A stretch of 64,000 nucleotides of DNA from CALAGJ01 sp964293305. Lineage in GTDB: Bacteria; Bacteroidota; Bacteroidia; Chitinophagales; Chitinophagaceae. Positions 1-8,848 of this stretch are shown piece after piece (within the stretch, counting starts at the first letter, position 1; the number at the start of each line of letters is the position of its first letter). The notes under the pieces were generated by a model. That model saw only the letters and a program-made list of their open reading frames with translations. It did not search any database and had not been told where the DNA came from. The position numbers and the translations under genes are program-made. Where the stretch lies: positions 26,006-90,005 of the forward strand of contig CAXYYO010000010.1 of NCBI GenBank assembly GCA_964293305.1. Direction: 5' to 3'.

Positions 1-1428
1 TAGGCTGATGGCTAATAATTTTTGAGCCTCTACGGCAAATTCCATTGGCAACTGATTCATTACTTCTTTAGCAAACCCATTGATGATAAGGCCCACAGCC
101 GTTTCTGTATCCATGCCCCGTTGGTTGCAATAGAATATCTGGTCTTCACCAATCTTGCTGGTAGTAGCTTCATGTTCTATTTGAGCAGTACTGTTTTTTG
201 CTTCTATATAGGGGAAAGTGTGTGCTCCGCATTTATCGCCGAGTAGCAGACTATCGCATTGGGAAAAGTTGCGGGCATTATTTGCATTTTTATTTACACT
301 TACCAAACCCCTGTAGCTGTTTTGGCTATGGCCGGCACTTATACCCTTGCTTACAATGCGGCTGCGGGTATTATTACCAATATGCATCATTTTAGTACCT
401 GTATCTGCCTGCTGGTAATTATTGGTAACAGCTATACTATAGAATTCTCCCACACTATTGTCCCCTTTTAAAATTACACTGGGATATTTCCAGGTAATGG
501 CACTTCCGGTTTCTACCTGTGTCCAAGATATTTTTGAATTAACTCCTGCACAAATGCCCCGCTTGGTTACAAAATTGTAAATACCTCCTACGCCATCTTT
601 ATCCCCAGGATACCAGTTTTGTACTGTGCTGTATTTTACTTCTGCATTGTCTGCTGCTATAATTTCTACGATGGCAGCATGGAGTTGATTTTCATCTCGT
701 CTAGGTGCGGTGCAGCCTTCTAGATAACTTACATAAGCACCTTCATCAGCCACAATAAGGGTACGCTCAAACTGACCCGTATTTTCTGCATTGATGCGGA
801 AATAGGTACTTAACTCCATGGGGCAGCGAACTCCTTTTGGAATATAACAAAAAGACCCATCACTAAATACTGCACAATTGAGCGCAGCAAAATAATTATC
901 TGTAGCCGGCACCACGGTGCCAATGTATTTCCTTACTAAGTCAGCATGTTCCTTGATGGCTTCACTCATGGAGCAGAAAATAATTCCTAATTCACCTAAC
1001 TGTTCTTTGAAAGTAGTGGCAATACTTACGCTATCTATTACCGCATCTACTGCAATACCCGAAAGCCTTTTTTGTTCAGTAAGCGAAATGCCCAGTTTTT
1101 CGAACGTGAGGCGTAGTTCGGGATCTATTTCATCCAAACTTTTTGGTGTTATTTTTTGCTTAGGAGCACTGTAATAAATAATGTCCTGATAATTAATTTC
1201 GGGGATATTGAGATTGGCCCATTGCGGATACTCCATTTTTTGCCATTGCCTAAAGGCTTTGAGGCGCCACTCTAGCATCCACTCGGGTTCTTGCTTTTTT
1301 TCAGAAATAAAGCGCACAATACCTTCGTTCAACCCTTTTGGGGCTTCGTCCGCTTCTATATCTGTTACAAATCCATACTTGTATTCACTGAGAGCCGTTT
1401 GCTCTAATGTAGCCAGCATTTCACTCAT
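1..1428 (-). CDS. sufB: Fe-S cluster assembly protein SufB (3' end cut by window)
   Basis: This is the SufB scaffold subunit of the SufBCD iron-sulfur cluster assembly complex in the cytoplasm. Reading the minus strand from the ATG at 1428 gives 476 uninterrupted codons running off base 1, so only the last few residues and the stop are missing. Recognisable SufB stretches include [19 protein letters not shown], the YLEGCTAP motif, and near the C-terminus [20 protein letters not shown] followed by AVGLIINGF. Known SufB proteins are about 480 residues, so this copy is essentially full length. sufC would be expected just beyond the window edge. A TAnnTTTG promoter element lies about 40 bp upstream. 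The overlapping plus-strand reading frames in this stretch are shadows. Confidence 0.95.
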   Translation of the reverse strand, partial: MSEMLATLEQTALSEYKYGFVTDIEADEAPKGLNEGIVRFISEKKQEPEWMLEWRLKAFRQWQKMEYPQWANLNIPEINYQDIIYYSAPKQKITPKSLDEIDPELRLTFEKLGISLTEQKRLSGIAVDAVIDSVSIATTFKEQLGELGIIFCSMSEAIKEHADLVRKYIGTVVPATDNYFAALNCAVFSDGSFCYIPKGVRCPMELSTYFRINAENTGQFERTLIVADEGAYVSYLEGCTAPRRDENQLHAAIVEIIAADNAEVKYSTVQNWYPGDKDGVGGIYNFVTKRGICAGVNSKISWTQVETGSAITWKYPSVILKGDNSVGEFYSIAVTNNYQQADTGTKMMHIGNNTRSRIVSKGISAGHSQNSYRGLVSVNKNANNARNFSQCDSLLLGDKCGAHTFPYIEAKNSTAQIEHEATTSKIGEDQIFYCNQRGMDTETAVGLIINGFAKEVMNQLPMEFAVEAQKLLAISL

Positions 1429-1467
1429 AAATCCTTTTGTTTTCTATTTTAATATAAAAACTGCACG

Positions 1468-1475
1468 CAAATGTA
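1468..1475 (-). promoter_or_regulatory. sufB promoter -7 element
   Basis: On the minus strand TACATTTG matches the Bacteroidota TAnnTTTG consensus 40 bp upstream of the sufB ATG. A TTTG candidate for the -33 box lies only 14 bp further upstream, which is shorter than the usual 19-21, so only the -7 half is supported. Confidence 0.5.
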
Positions 1476-1483
1476 CAATTCTA

Positions 1484-1503
1484 TTTATACAAAAAAGTAT
1501 AAA
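1484..1503. promoter_or_regulatory. Inverted repeat upstream of sufB, possible operator
   Basis: TTTATAC and GTATAAA form a perfect 7-bp inverted repeat separated by six A residues. It lies 8 bp upstream of the sufB -7 element, covering the spacer and -33 region, which is where a repressor would act. An Rrf2/IscR-type regulator is a guess from the target gene only. Confidence 0.35.
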
Positions 1504-1573
1504 CAAGAAATGGGGCCCAAATGTTTTGTGTTTTGTAAAAAAAGTAGGCTCGATTATTGGCCGTAGGCCAGAA

Positions 1574-1602
1574 CAAAAAAACGGCGCAGAAAAACTACGC
1601 CG
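1574..1602 (-). terminator. Rho-independent terminator of the Asp-box protein gene
   Basis: On the minus strand CGGCGTAG pairs with CTGCGCCG (one G-U pair) around a T-rich loop, followed directly by seven T residues. It starts about 37 bp after the stop codon at 1639. Confidence 0.8.
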
Positions 1603-1638
1603 CCTTCTATAATATTTCAAAATCTACTTTAAATCTTT

Positions 1639-3213
1639 TTACCTCTTCATATAAGTGGCCTGTAGCTTTTTTACACTATCATTTATTTTCAGGTGAATAA
1701 AATAAGTGCCTTCCAATACAGGAAGTTTTGTAAAGTCAATTGGCTCTACATATTTACCATATTCGTATGTTTTATTTTGTATAGGAGTGGCTACTAATTT
1801 ACCACTTGCATCATATAATAAAACACTAACCTGACTTTTAGCTTTTATCTTAAATGACACGTAAGCTATTTCCGTAAATGGATTTGGATATTGATTGGTT
1901 TCAATTTCAGCTGTATTTTCAACTGAAGCAATTGGTGTAGGTTCATTGGTGATGATTCCTGCATTTACCAATGCTGTATAAACACTATTTACTGATCCAT
2001 CTGTACGAGTCCATATTGGGCGTACGATATTATTGTGTGCAGTTACATTGGTATAGTCGCCAAAAAAGATAAAACTATTTGGGGTAAAAGAGGTTTCACT
2101 AATTTTAAAATTTGTAAATGTGTTACCACCATCAGTACTGCGAGCCATATATACATCTGTAGCATTTCCTGTTGTATTTCTCCTATCGTAAAATACAAAC
2201 CATAAATATCCTGTGGCCTGATCTACAGTCATCCAAGTAAGAAACTGATGGCGGTTTGAGTTATCATTATTTACACGAATTGGGCTACTCCATGTGCGGC
2301 CACCGTTGGTTGATTTCAATAACCAAATATCCGTATTGCTATTGCCATTTCGCTGGTCGCTCCAGTTAATATAGATGGTGCCTTTGTAGGGACTGTTTGC
2401 ATTTCTGTCGCAGTCTGTTATAGGCAATCCATTACACCTACCCAAACCCGGTATAGCATAATCCCAACCACCACCAATTGTACTCACTACTTTGGGGTTG
2501 CTCCAATTATTTCCACCATTGTTAGATTTTGTAAAATACAAACCATCAGTACCTGCCCAGCTCACATACAGTTGACCCAAAGGACCTAAAGCTGGTACTG
2601 CACCTTCTACTGTATTATCACTATCGATGCAATCTCCCCCTTTCTTATCAATTTTTTTTGCCTGCGACCATGTAGTGCCACCATCCAAACTTCTTGAAAA
2701 AAGGATATGTGAACTATCGTTAGTGCTGGAGCTGCCATAGCTGTCAAACTGTGTCCAGGTAAGATAAATATTATTGCGTTTACGATCTACTACGCCCCAC
2801 TGTTTATCCTGTGCTTTTGTGCCATTGAGTCCTGTGTAAGTGCCATTGCTCCAACTGTTTCCATTGTCCACAGATTTTTGACTTACAATACGATCAATCC
2901 AATTACCAGATGCAGGATTTGACAAATGAAAAAAGTAAAAACTATTTGCCGTGTCCACCAAGATGGTAGGATCTCCCCACACGCCATAAGTGCTGCTCAA
3001 TGTCTTTAAAGTCCAGGAGCGACCAGTGTCAGATGAATTATAAACATTATTCAAATTAGCACCGGCTACTATATAGCGTGGGTTTTTGGGATTGATACAA
3101 ATGGAAGGTTCATTTGGACTTCCTAAATTACTAATACGGATATTAGTGTGTTGTGCATTTGTAAAAAATGCAGAAAAAAGCAATAGAATGCTTAGTGTAT
3201 ATTTCATGTGCAA
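1639..3213 (-). CDS. Secreted sialidase-fold (Asp-box) protein with type IX secretion sorting domain
   Basis: This is a secreted beta-propeller protein of 524 residues. An N-terminal signal peptide ends near TNAQ; the likely start is Met1 or Met3 (MKYTLS). At least six Asp-box motifs of the form S-x-D/N-x-G-x-S/T-W are spread through the sequence (SSDTGRSW, SVDNGNSW, SLDGGTTW, SNNGGNNW, STNGGRTW, STDGGNTF), typical of sialidase/BNR-repeat propellers. The last ~80 residues (from NPFTEIAYVSF) form a type A type IX sorting domain, so it is probably exported through the outer membrane and surface-attached or released. I do not see a convincing sialidase arginine triad, so a glycosidase activity is not claimed. 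It stands alone, with a terminator downstream. Confidence 0.85.
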   Translation of the reverse strand: MHMKYTLSILLLFSAFFTNAQHTNIRISNLGSPNEPSICINPKNPRYIVAGANLNNVYNSSDTGRSWTLKTLSSTYGVWGDPTILVDTANSFYFFHLSNPASGNWIDRIVSQKSVDNGNSWSNGTYTGLNGTKAQDKQWGVVDRKRNNIYLTWTQFDSYGSSSTNDSSHILFSRSLDGGTTWSQAKKIDKKGGDCIDSDNTVEGAVPALGPLGQLYVSWAGTDGLYFTKSNNGGNNWSNPKVVSTIGGGWDYAIPGLGRCNGLPITDCDRNANSPYKGTIYINWSDQRNGNSNTDIWLLKSTNGGRTWSSPIRVNNDNSNRHQFLTWMTVDQATGYLWFVFYDRRNTTGNATDVYMARSTDGGNTFTNFKISETSFTPNSFIFFGDYTNVTAHNNIVRPIWTRTDGSVNSVYTALVNAGIITNEPTPIASVENTAEIETNQYPNPFTEIAYVSFKIKAKSQVSVLLYDASGKLVATPIQNKTYEYGKYVEPIDFTKLPVLEGTYFIHLKINDSVKKLQATYMKR

Positions 3214-3582
3214 AATGTTAAAGTGATAAAATTAGGGATATTTTTTGGGAAACATTAATTGATGAAGTATTGTGAACATAAAATTACAAATGACCGATTT
3301 TTATTTATTGGGTATCATCTTCTATATGCCTGATTAAATGCGGGTATTTGGAAAAAAAATTTATGATTTCAGGCTTCCATTTTTAAAGCCAGGTTTTGGA
3401 GTTTTTAGTTTGGGGGTGTCCCTGCAGGCCGGGCTTTCACTACAAGACCTCACCACTGCTGCGTCTTGGCCCTGGCTTTTCGTTTCAAATGAAGCAAAGC
3501 GAAATTCACGAATACCAAAATAAAATAAAAAATTCATTCGTAATCCCTGACTCAATGTCTGGGTTGAATCACTCTATGAGAT
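3214..3582. other. Intergenic region holding a dispersed repeat copy
   Basis: There is no convincing gene in these 369 bp. The right half (about 3366-3530) is a copy of a repeat also found at about 26112-26256. Short open frames of 61-78 codons on both strands here have no start context or family resemblance. Confidence 0.6.
3366..3530. repeat. Dispersed intergenic repeat, copy A
   Basis: The copy aligns by eye with copy B near 26112-26256. Two blocks are shared: a GC-richer block around CCCTGCAGGCCGGGC followed by a CAAGACCT-like string, and, after ~30 variable bases, TTCAAATGAAGCAA followed by GAAATTC and AATACCAAAAT. Both copies lie in the same orientation between genes and neither encodes a conserved frame. 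Confidence 0.6.
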
Positions 3583-4674
3583 TTATGCATCCTGCCCCAT
3601 CCACACTGCCCCGCCAATGCTATTGCGGCTAGCACCTGTGGAATCTGCGTAGCAAGTGTATTCTTCCCGCCAGCGCAGTACGGCAAGAAATGCCATTATA
3701 AGCGCTTCTTTATACTGTACGACTGTGGCATTGGGTATTGTAATATCTATATGTATTGTTTTTAATTCTTCCTGAATACAATGCATCAAAAAATCGTTGA
3801 AAGCACCGCCACCTGTTACTAACATTTTTGCTGATGCCTGCTGCTGATGAATGGGTAGCAAACTGTATAAAATTTGCTGCGCAATATGTCTGCAATAAGT
3901 ATGTAATGCGTCTGCTGTATCTATGCCTGCATCTTGTATCATACCCAGCACATCATGATCACCAAAACTATTGTCTAATGATTTTGGAGGCTGTTGTTTG
4001 TAATACTGAATGGCATTGAGTTTTGTAAGTAATGCTGTATTCAATTTGCCGGAGGCAGCCATCATTCCTTTATCGTCAAAACTCCTATTTTTTGTAGCCG
4101 CCAATCCATTTAAAACCCTGTTGGCTGCACATATATCCCAGGCCATCCAATGGCCATCTTTCTTTATTGAAATATTTGATATGCCTCCAATATTCAGACA
4201 GTAATCATATTCAGAAAATAATGCTTGCTCACCTACAGGCACAAGTGGTGCACCTTGTCCACCGAGTGCAGTATCCATTGACCGTAGGTCACTAATTACA
4301 TTGATGCCTGTAGCTGCTGCAATAGCTGCACCACTACCTATTTGTATGCTGATACCTTTTGATGGTTGATGAAAAATGGTATGTCCATGACTCCCTATTA
4401 ACTGCACTTTATATTCTAATGCATGTTTTTCTATAAATTCATTTACGACCGCACCTATGTACACGCCATATTCATGATGTAAGAGTTGAAAATCTAAAGC
4501 AGACAAAGCAGTAGCCCCGAGTAATTTTTCTTTCCAAATAGTTGTATAAGGAATACAGTCAGCTTGCACAATTTCAAATTGCCATACTCCTCTTGATTCT
4601 TCTAAGGAAACAAAGGAAATGTCTAACCCATCGCAGGAGGAACCACTCATTAAACCTAAAGCTCTGTATTGCAT
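3583..4674 (-). CDS. anmK: Anhydro-N-acetylmuramic acid kinase AnmK
   Basis: AnmK hydrolyses and phosphorylates 1,6-anhydro-MurNAc to MurNAc-6-phosphate in cell-wall recycling in the cytoplasm. The protein is 363 residues, the usual length. The N-terminal phosphate-binding motif reads GLMSGSSCDGLDIS (families usually have SGTSxDG), GQGAPLVPVGEQ is the conserved central motif, CLNIGGISNIS follows it, and TGGGAFNDFLM near residue 290 is the second ATP-binding element of the sugar kinase/hsp70 fold. No murQ or murK neighbour is present; the downstream gap holds repeat copy A. The short frames inside it are shadows. Confidence 0.93.
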   Translation of the reverse strand: MQYRALGLMSGSSCDGLDISFVSLEESRGVWQFEIVQADCIPYTTIWKEKLLGATALSALDFQLLHHEYGVYIGAVVNEFIEKHALEYKVQLIGSHGHTIFHQPSKGISIQIGSGAAIAAATGINVISDLRSMDTALGGQGAPLVPVGEQALFSEYDYCLNIGGISNISIKKDGHWMAWDICAANRVLNGLAATKNRSFDDKGMMAASGKLNTALLTKLNAIQYYKQQPPKSLDNSFGDHDVLGMIQDAGIDTADALHTYCRHIAQQILYSLLPIHQQQASAKMLVTGGGAFNDFLMHCIQEELKTIHIDITIPNATVVQYKEALIMAFLAVLRWREEYTCYADSTGASRNSIGGAVWMGQDA

Positions 4675-4743
4675 GTATAAATTTGTGGCAAAATTGCGGG
4701 TTTGAATTTTTTTTTAGCATAAAATATTTATCAAAGTTTTATA

Positions 4744-5868
4744 CTATTTCCAACTCATATCTGTAACGATCATGGCATGATCACTCAGTTTTTCATCAAT
4801 CAACTGAAATTGTTTGATATCAAATTTTTTATCTGCAAATAAATAATCAATCCTAAGAAAAGGGGCCAATTTCATATAGGTTTTTCCCGTGCCAAATCCT
4901 TTTTCTAAAAATGCATCCTGCATTGTATTCCTTATTTTGAAATACACATAAGAATTGGGCACATCATTAAAGTCGCCACACATTACCACAGGATATTTAC
5001 TCTGTTGAATGGATGTATGCACAAGGTCTGCCTGTGCGCCACGGCTTGTAAATGCTGAACGCATTTTCCTCAAAATATTTTTGGAAGCTTCTACTGCTTC
5101 TTCATCCTGGCTTTTTATTTTTTCTATATCAGAATAGTCTGATGATGTAAAACTAAATGACTGTAAGTGGGCAGTGTATATACGAAAGGTATCTTTATCC
5201 AGCAAGAAATCTGTATATAATAAATGCTCTTTTACCTGACCAGAAGTTTTAAATGAGATAGCCTCTTTTTGTAGTATTGGTTTTTTGGAAAAGATAATAG
5301 TTCCGTTGGTGTAGTAGCCATTGTTTTTATTGTAATCGATGCTGTAATAATGAAAGGGATATAAATCTGTAAACAGACCAATATTATCAGCATCTTTTCC
5401 CTGTGTATAGCTATGATTAAATTCTTGCAAGCAAATAATATCTGCATTTACATTGTGTATTGTTTTTGAAATTTCCAATCTGTTTTGTCTCTTTACATCA
5501 CTGTTTTTACTCAGCCCATACATATTGGCCACATTCCAGGATGCTATGCGCATAGTTCCTTTGGGTGTATCAGCAGATTGTGGAGCTGAAAAATTAAATG
5601 CCATTAACACACTAATCTGCCAATAGCCTGCAAGTAAGCAGCAGAGCGGTATAATACTTAGGATTGGTTTTGCTATCAACCAAAAAATGAAAATGAAAAA
5701 AAGTATAATAGCGAGATAGGGTACTGCCAAGCCGAGTACGCCACATAGCCACCAATTAGCAGGATTTAATTTAGGAATGAGTAGTGCAAAAAGAAAAAGA
5801 ATACATATACAAACAGAAATTATTAATGCCGTTTTTTTGGTAAAGCGTCTAAATAAACTTTTTGCCAT
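4744..5868 (-). CDS. Membrane-anchored endonuclease/exonuclease/phosphatase (EEP) family protein
   Basis: The 374-residue protein has three hydrophobic segments in the first ~95 residues, followed by a full EEP domain. Visible catalytic motifs are ASWNVANMYG, ICLQEFNH (metal-binding Glu), TAHLQSF, CGDFNDVPNS and the C-terminal DYLFADKKF ... LSDHAMIVTDM (His of the SDH motif). The fold covers Mg-dependent phosphodiesterases such as DNases, sphingomyelinases and inositol phosphatases; the substrate cannot be read from sequence. With the catalytic domain following an odd number of helices it probably faces the periplasm. It lies 31 bp downstream of a second EEP gene with the same architecture, suggesting tandem duplication and co-transcription. 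Confidence 0.85.
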   Translation of the reverse strand: MAKSLFRRFTKKTALIISVCICILFLFALLIPKLNPANWWLCGVLGLAVPYLAIILFFIFIFWLIAKPILSIIPLCCLLAGYWQISVLMAFNFSAPQSADTPKGTMRIASWNVANMYGLSKNSDVKRQNRLEISKTIHNVNADIICLQEFNHSYTQGKDADNIGLFTDLYPFHYYSIDYNKNNGYYTNGTIIFSKKPILQKEAISFKTSGQVKEHLLYTDFLLDKDTFRIYTAHLQSFSFTSSDYSDIEKIKSQDEEAVEASKNILRKMRSAFTSRGAQADLVHTSIQQSKYPVVMCGDFNDVPNSYVYFKIRNTMQDAFLEKGFGTGKTYMKLAPFLRIDYLFADKKFDIKQFQLIDEKLSDHAMIVTDMSWK

Positions 5869-5899
5869 CTTACTGATTAACGATTTAGAAATGCTTTTA

Positions 5900-7027
5900 T
5901 TATTTCCATCGTATATCTGTTACAACAGGGTAATGGTCTGAATACATTTTTGATGGCACTTTGCATTGTAATACTTCAAAACGTTGATCAGCAAAGCAAA
6001 CATCTATGCGTAATGTAGCCAGCAATTTATTATAAGTGGTGCCAAAGCCAAATCCTTTTTGCAAAAATGCGTCTTGTTTTTCTCCTTTAAAAAAACGATA
6101 GTTATAGGAGCCGGGTGTAGTATTTATATCACCACAAAATATGGATGCTGTCGTATCCTTTTGCATGATTGTATTGATCAATGCTATTTGATCATAATGC
6201 AGCTTTTCTGTTCGGGCCAATCGGCCTGCCATATCTGGTCTTATTGTATCTGCAATGGTTGTATCATTTCCATAATCATTAATAATAGTTATAGAATCAT
6301 GCAGGCCAAGTGCATAAGAAGCTAAGTGTGCAGTATAAATATTTATTGGCTTTCCTTTAAGCTGCACTGTAGCTTTGCACAAATGCTCATGCACCACATT
6401 GTCAAATCTGATTGGTGTAGATAGGGTATCTGCAAGTGGCGTTTTTGAAAAAATGGCCACACCACCAATTATTTCTCTTCCATTCTTTGGATTGAGGTAG
6501 TAGAGATCTTTTGTTACAAAATAATAATGATAACCAATGCTGTCTAACTCCCTGCGTACACTGGTGCGGCGTTTGCCATTTTCTACACTTTTATATTCCT
6601 GAAAGCAGATAATATCCGGTTGGTAATTTTCAATTAACTTCAGCATACCTATTCTGTTATTGGATTTGTGTGTACCTTGAAAAGCAAGATCATCAAAGTT
6701 CATAACATTCCAAGTAAGGATACGGAGCGTGGTACTGTTTTTTGAATTATCCCATTTTTTTGGAAAATGAACAGCAATGGTATTACCAATACCAAGCCAC
6801 CCTACGGGTAATAAAATCAATAATAAAACAGCCAATTTTTTATACACAAAAAATAGGATGATTATACAAACTATTAAAGCTATAAAAAAGAATGGGAAAG
6901 GAAAAGCAATAATGGAGAAATAGGGAAATTGCACCGGCTTTAACCAACCACTAATGGATGATGCCAAATAACAGATAGCAATAAATATAGCAAGAAAAAT
7001 AAAAGATTTTTTGAGCAATACTTTCAT
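5900..7027 (-). CDS. Membrane-anchored endonuclease/exonuclease/phosphatase (EEP) family protein
   Basis: This 375-residue paralogue of the downstream gene has the same layout: about three N-terminal membrane segments (residues ~8-95), then the EEP domain. Motifs are LTWNVMNFDD, ICFQEYKS, YTAHLASYA, CGDINTTPGSYNYRFF and RIDVCFADQRFEVLQC ... YSDHYPVVTDI. All acidic and histidine residues expected for Mg-dependent hydrolysis are present, so it should be active. It ends 31 bp before the next EEP gene and begins 9 bp after the inactive rhomboid stop at 7036, so the rhomboid and EEP genes probably share a transcript. Specific substrate unknown. Confidence 0.85.
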   Translation of the reverse strand: MKVLLKKSFIFLAIFIAICYLASSISGWLKPVQFPYFSIIAFPFPFFFIALIVCIIILFFVYKKLAVLLLILLPVGWLGIGNTIAVHFPKKWDNSKNSTTLRILTWNVMNFDDLAFQGTHKSNNRIGMLKLIENYQPDIICFQEYKSVENGKRRTSVRRELDSIGYHYYFVTKDLYYLNPKNGREIIGGVAIFSKTPLADTLSTPIRFDNVVHEHLCKATVQLKGKPINIYTAHLASYALGLHDSITIINDYGNDTTIADTIRPDMAGRLARTEKLHYDQIALINTIMQKDTTASIFCGDINTTPGSYNYRFFKGEKQDAFLQKGFGFGTTYNKLLATLRIDVCFADQRFEVLQCKVPSKMYSDHYPVVTDIRWK

Positions 7028-7035
7028 GTAGTAGC

Positions 7036-7962
7036 TTAACTATCACCCCGACTGGCCTGCTTTAAAAAATCCTTTTCTTCTTCAGTAAGGTTGTCATAAC
7101 CAATGGCATTTATCCTGTCTAAAATTTCATCTAATTTTGGCTGAGTAAGATGAGAAGTTTTTTTATAAGGCTCTCTACTTACTTTATAAAACATTTCCTT
7201 GCCCTTATGCTTTGATATTGGTTTTTTATCGGGGTTAAAAAGATTGATAAACCAATCTGCAAAATTATTTAACCAAGCGCTCCAGTCTTTTCCATTATTT
7301 AACTGTCGTATAATTATAAAACCTAATAAAGCAGAAGCCATATAAGCAATACTCAGTGCAGGGCTATTAGCAGTAACAGTAGAAAAACTAATTGCAGCGT
7401 ATATGAGTGAAACAATCCAAAGCGGTATGCCGCCATTTAATTGTGGAAAGAATCTAAAATCCGGAGAAAGGGTAGTGGCTGCTGCTGCTATACACATAAT
7501 GGCAGTGCCAGGGCCGGCCAAATAAAAACTACCTTCAGCAGCAAATGCAGGTACAAGATTGCCCAAAAGTAAAAAGACTAAGGCCCCTATTACACCTCCA
7601 TAAAGATATATTGGAAAGAGTTTTTTATTGCCTGCCATATCCTGTAGAATATAACCAAAACACCAGAGCCAGAGCATATTGCTTAATGTGGTGAGCACCG
7701 AATTGGATACGAACATATATGTAAGTATTGTCCAGGGCTTTTGGAGTAAACTATCAAATGATGCGGGCAATGTAATCCAATGATAAAGCGATTGACGAAA
7801 AACAGCTTCTGCCGTTTCTTTTCCATTTTCTAATAAAACAAACACCCAAACAAATTGAAGCAAAACAAATGTTACTACATTAACTATAATGAGCCAAACC
7901 AGCGAATTATTATCTTCTCCGAGTCTTATCTTATAATTTCTATTTAAAAAACGAGTGGCCAT
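7036..7962 (-). CDS. Catalytically dead rhomboid-like membrane protein with C-terminal DUF6576-type tail
   Basis: The likely start is the ATG at 7962 (MATRFLNRNY); an upstream extension to 8067 would overlap the preceding rhomboid gene and looks unlike coding sequence. The 308-residue product has the six-helix rhomboid layout and the GASG-like position reads LAGPGTAIMC (residues 149-158), putting proline 151 where the active serine belongs. The histidine of the last helix is tyrosine 207 (IAYMASALLGF). In helix 2 the oxyanion histidines are also lost, although N95 is kept. The cytosolic tail ends in a LDEILDRINAIGYDNLTEEE-type motif seen in DUF6576 proteins. It follows an apparently active rhomboid with a 37-bp gap. 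A pseudoprotease or chaperone role, like eukaryotic iRhoms, is inference. Confidence 0.82.
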   Translation of the reverse strand: MATRFLNRNYKIRLGEDNNSLVWLIIVNVVTFVLLQFVWVFVLLENGKETAEAVFRQSLYHWITLPASFDSLLQKPWTILTYMFVSNSVLTTLSNMLWLWCFGYILQDMAGNKKLFPIYLYGGVIGALVFLLLGNLVPAFAAEGSFYLAGPGTAIMCIAAAATTLSPDFRFFPQLNGGIPLWIVSLIYAAISFSTVTANSPALSIAYMASALLGFIIIRQLNNGKDWSAWLNNFADWFINLFNPDKKPISKHKGKEMFYKVSREPYKKTSHLTQPKLDEILDRINAIGYDNLTEEEKDFLKQASRGDS

Positions 7963-7999
7963 GACATTTCCTCTTTGGAAACAAAAATAAATTATTCTT

Positions 8000-8827
8000 T
8001 TAGTAAAAGCTATTCTTGTTTGTTTTATTCCAGAAATAAACCAAAGCAAACCCAAACAAAGCACCACCTAGGTGGGCAATATGTGCCACATTATCTCCAG
8101 CCACATTTTGCGCAGCAGAGAAAAATTCTATTGCTATATACCCCAATACAAACCATTTTGCTTTTACAGGAATGAAAAAGTAAAGATAAATTTCAGAGTT
8201 TGGAAATAAATAACCAAATGCCACTAAACACCCAAACACGGCACCGGAAGCGCCTAGCGTTGGTTCATTCATTTTATTTTCCACTATTGCATTGCAGAAT
8301 CTTTGAGCCTGCCCTGCATAATATGGGTCATTTACATTTTGCTGCCAATCCTGTACTAATGAAAAGCTATTTGGATAACTAAGATCCAATTCATTGTCTT
8401 TATAAAAATTAACGAAATGGCCTAGGTCAAAATGATTATTTAACTGTGCAAGATCGTTTAGAAACTGTTCATTGCCTACATAAAGAGCTATCATGTGGCA
8501 GAGTGCAGCACCCAAGCCACAAACCATATAAAAAGTTAGAAATTTTTTTGGGCCCCACAAATTTTCGAGGATTGCTCCAAACATCCATAGTGCAAATAAG
8601 TTAAAGAGAATGTGTGAAAAATCTCCATGCATAAACAAATAGGTTACAAATTGCCAAGGCCTAAAAAGTTGGCTCTGCCAGGTATGTAATGCTAAAATGT
8701 TATCTAAATGTATAGTATCTGAATTTTTAAATGTTTGCTGCGCAATGAATACTAGCACATTTATAATAATGATATTCTTAATGACTAAAGGAATTACTTC
8801 AAACCTTCCGGGACGTATTTGTTGCAT
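8000..8827 (-). CDS. Rhomboid family intramembrane serine protease
   Basis: The 275-residue membrane protein carries the intact rhomboid catalytic set: serine 194 in LGASGAVFG, histidine 252 in AHLGGALFGF, and the helix-2 HGDFSHILFN motif (H67, H72, N76) that forms the oxyanion hole. It cleaves transmembrane substrates within the inner membrane; substrates are unknown. An unusual insertion of roughly 70 hydrophilic residues (about 116-185) lies between the third helix and the GASG helix. It is followed after 37 bp by a rhomboid-like gene lacking the catalytic residues and preceded by an RlmD-type gene with a 21-bp gap, all on the minus strand. Confidence 0.9.
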   Translation of the reverse strand: MQQIRPGRFEVIPLVIKNIIIINVLVFIAQQTFKNSDTIHLDNILALHTWQSQLFRPWQFVTYLFMHGDFSHILFNLFALWMFGAILENLWGPKKFLTFYMVCGLGAALCHMIALYVGNEQFLNDLAQLNNHFDLGHFVNFYKDNELDLSYPNSFSLVQDWQQNVNDPYYAGQAQRFCNAIVENKMNEPTLGASGAVFGCLVAFGYLFPNSEIYLYFFIPVKAKWFVLGYIAIEFFSAAQNVAGDNVAHIAHLGGALFGFALVYFWNKTNKNSFY

Positions 8828-8848
8828 GATATTTTGCTGAATTATTAT

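Noticed and set aside
22..1612. Plus-strand open frames across sufB
   Set aside because: The minus strand encodes SufB without interruption over nearly the whole stretch, so those inside it are shadows; the frame crossing 1428 is also without features.
1639..3213. Calling the Asp-box protein an active sialidase
   Set aside because: Asp-boxes occur in many propellers and I could not identify the arginine triad, Tyr and Glu of sialidases.
3338..3632. Short frames on both strands over repeat copy A
   Set aside because: The equivalent frame in copy B is broken by a stop, and the similarity is at DNA level with variable spacers, so a protein is unlikely.
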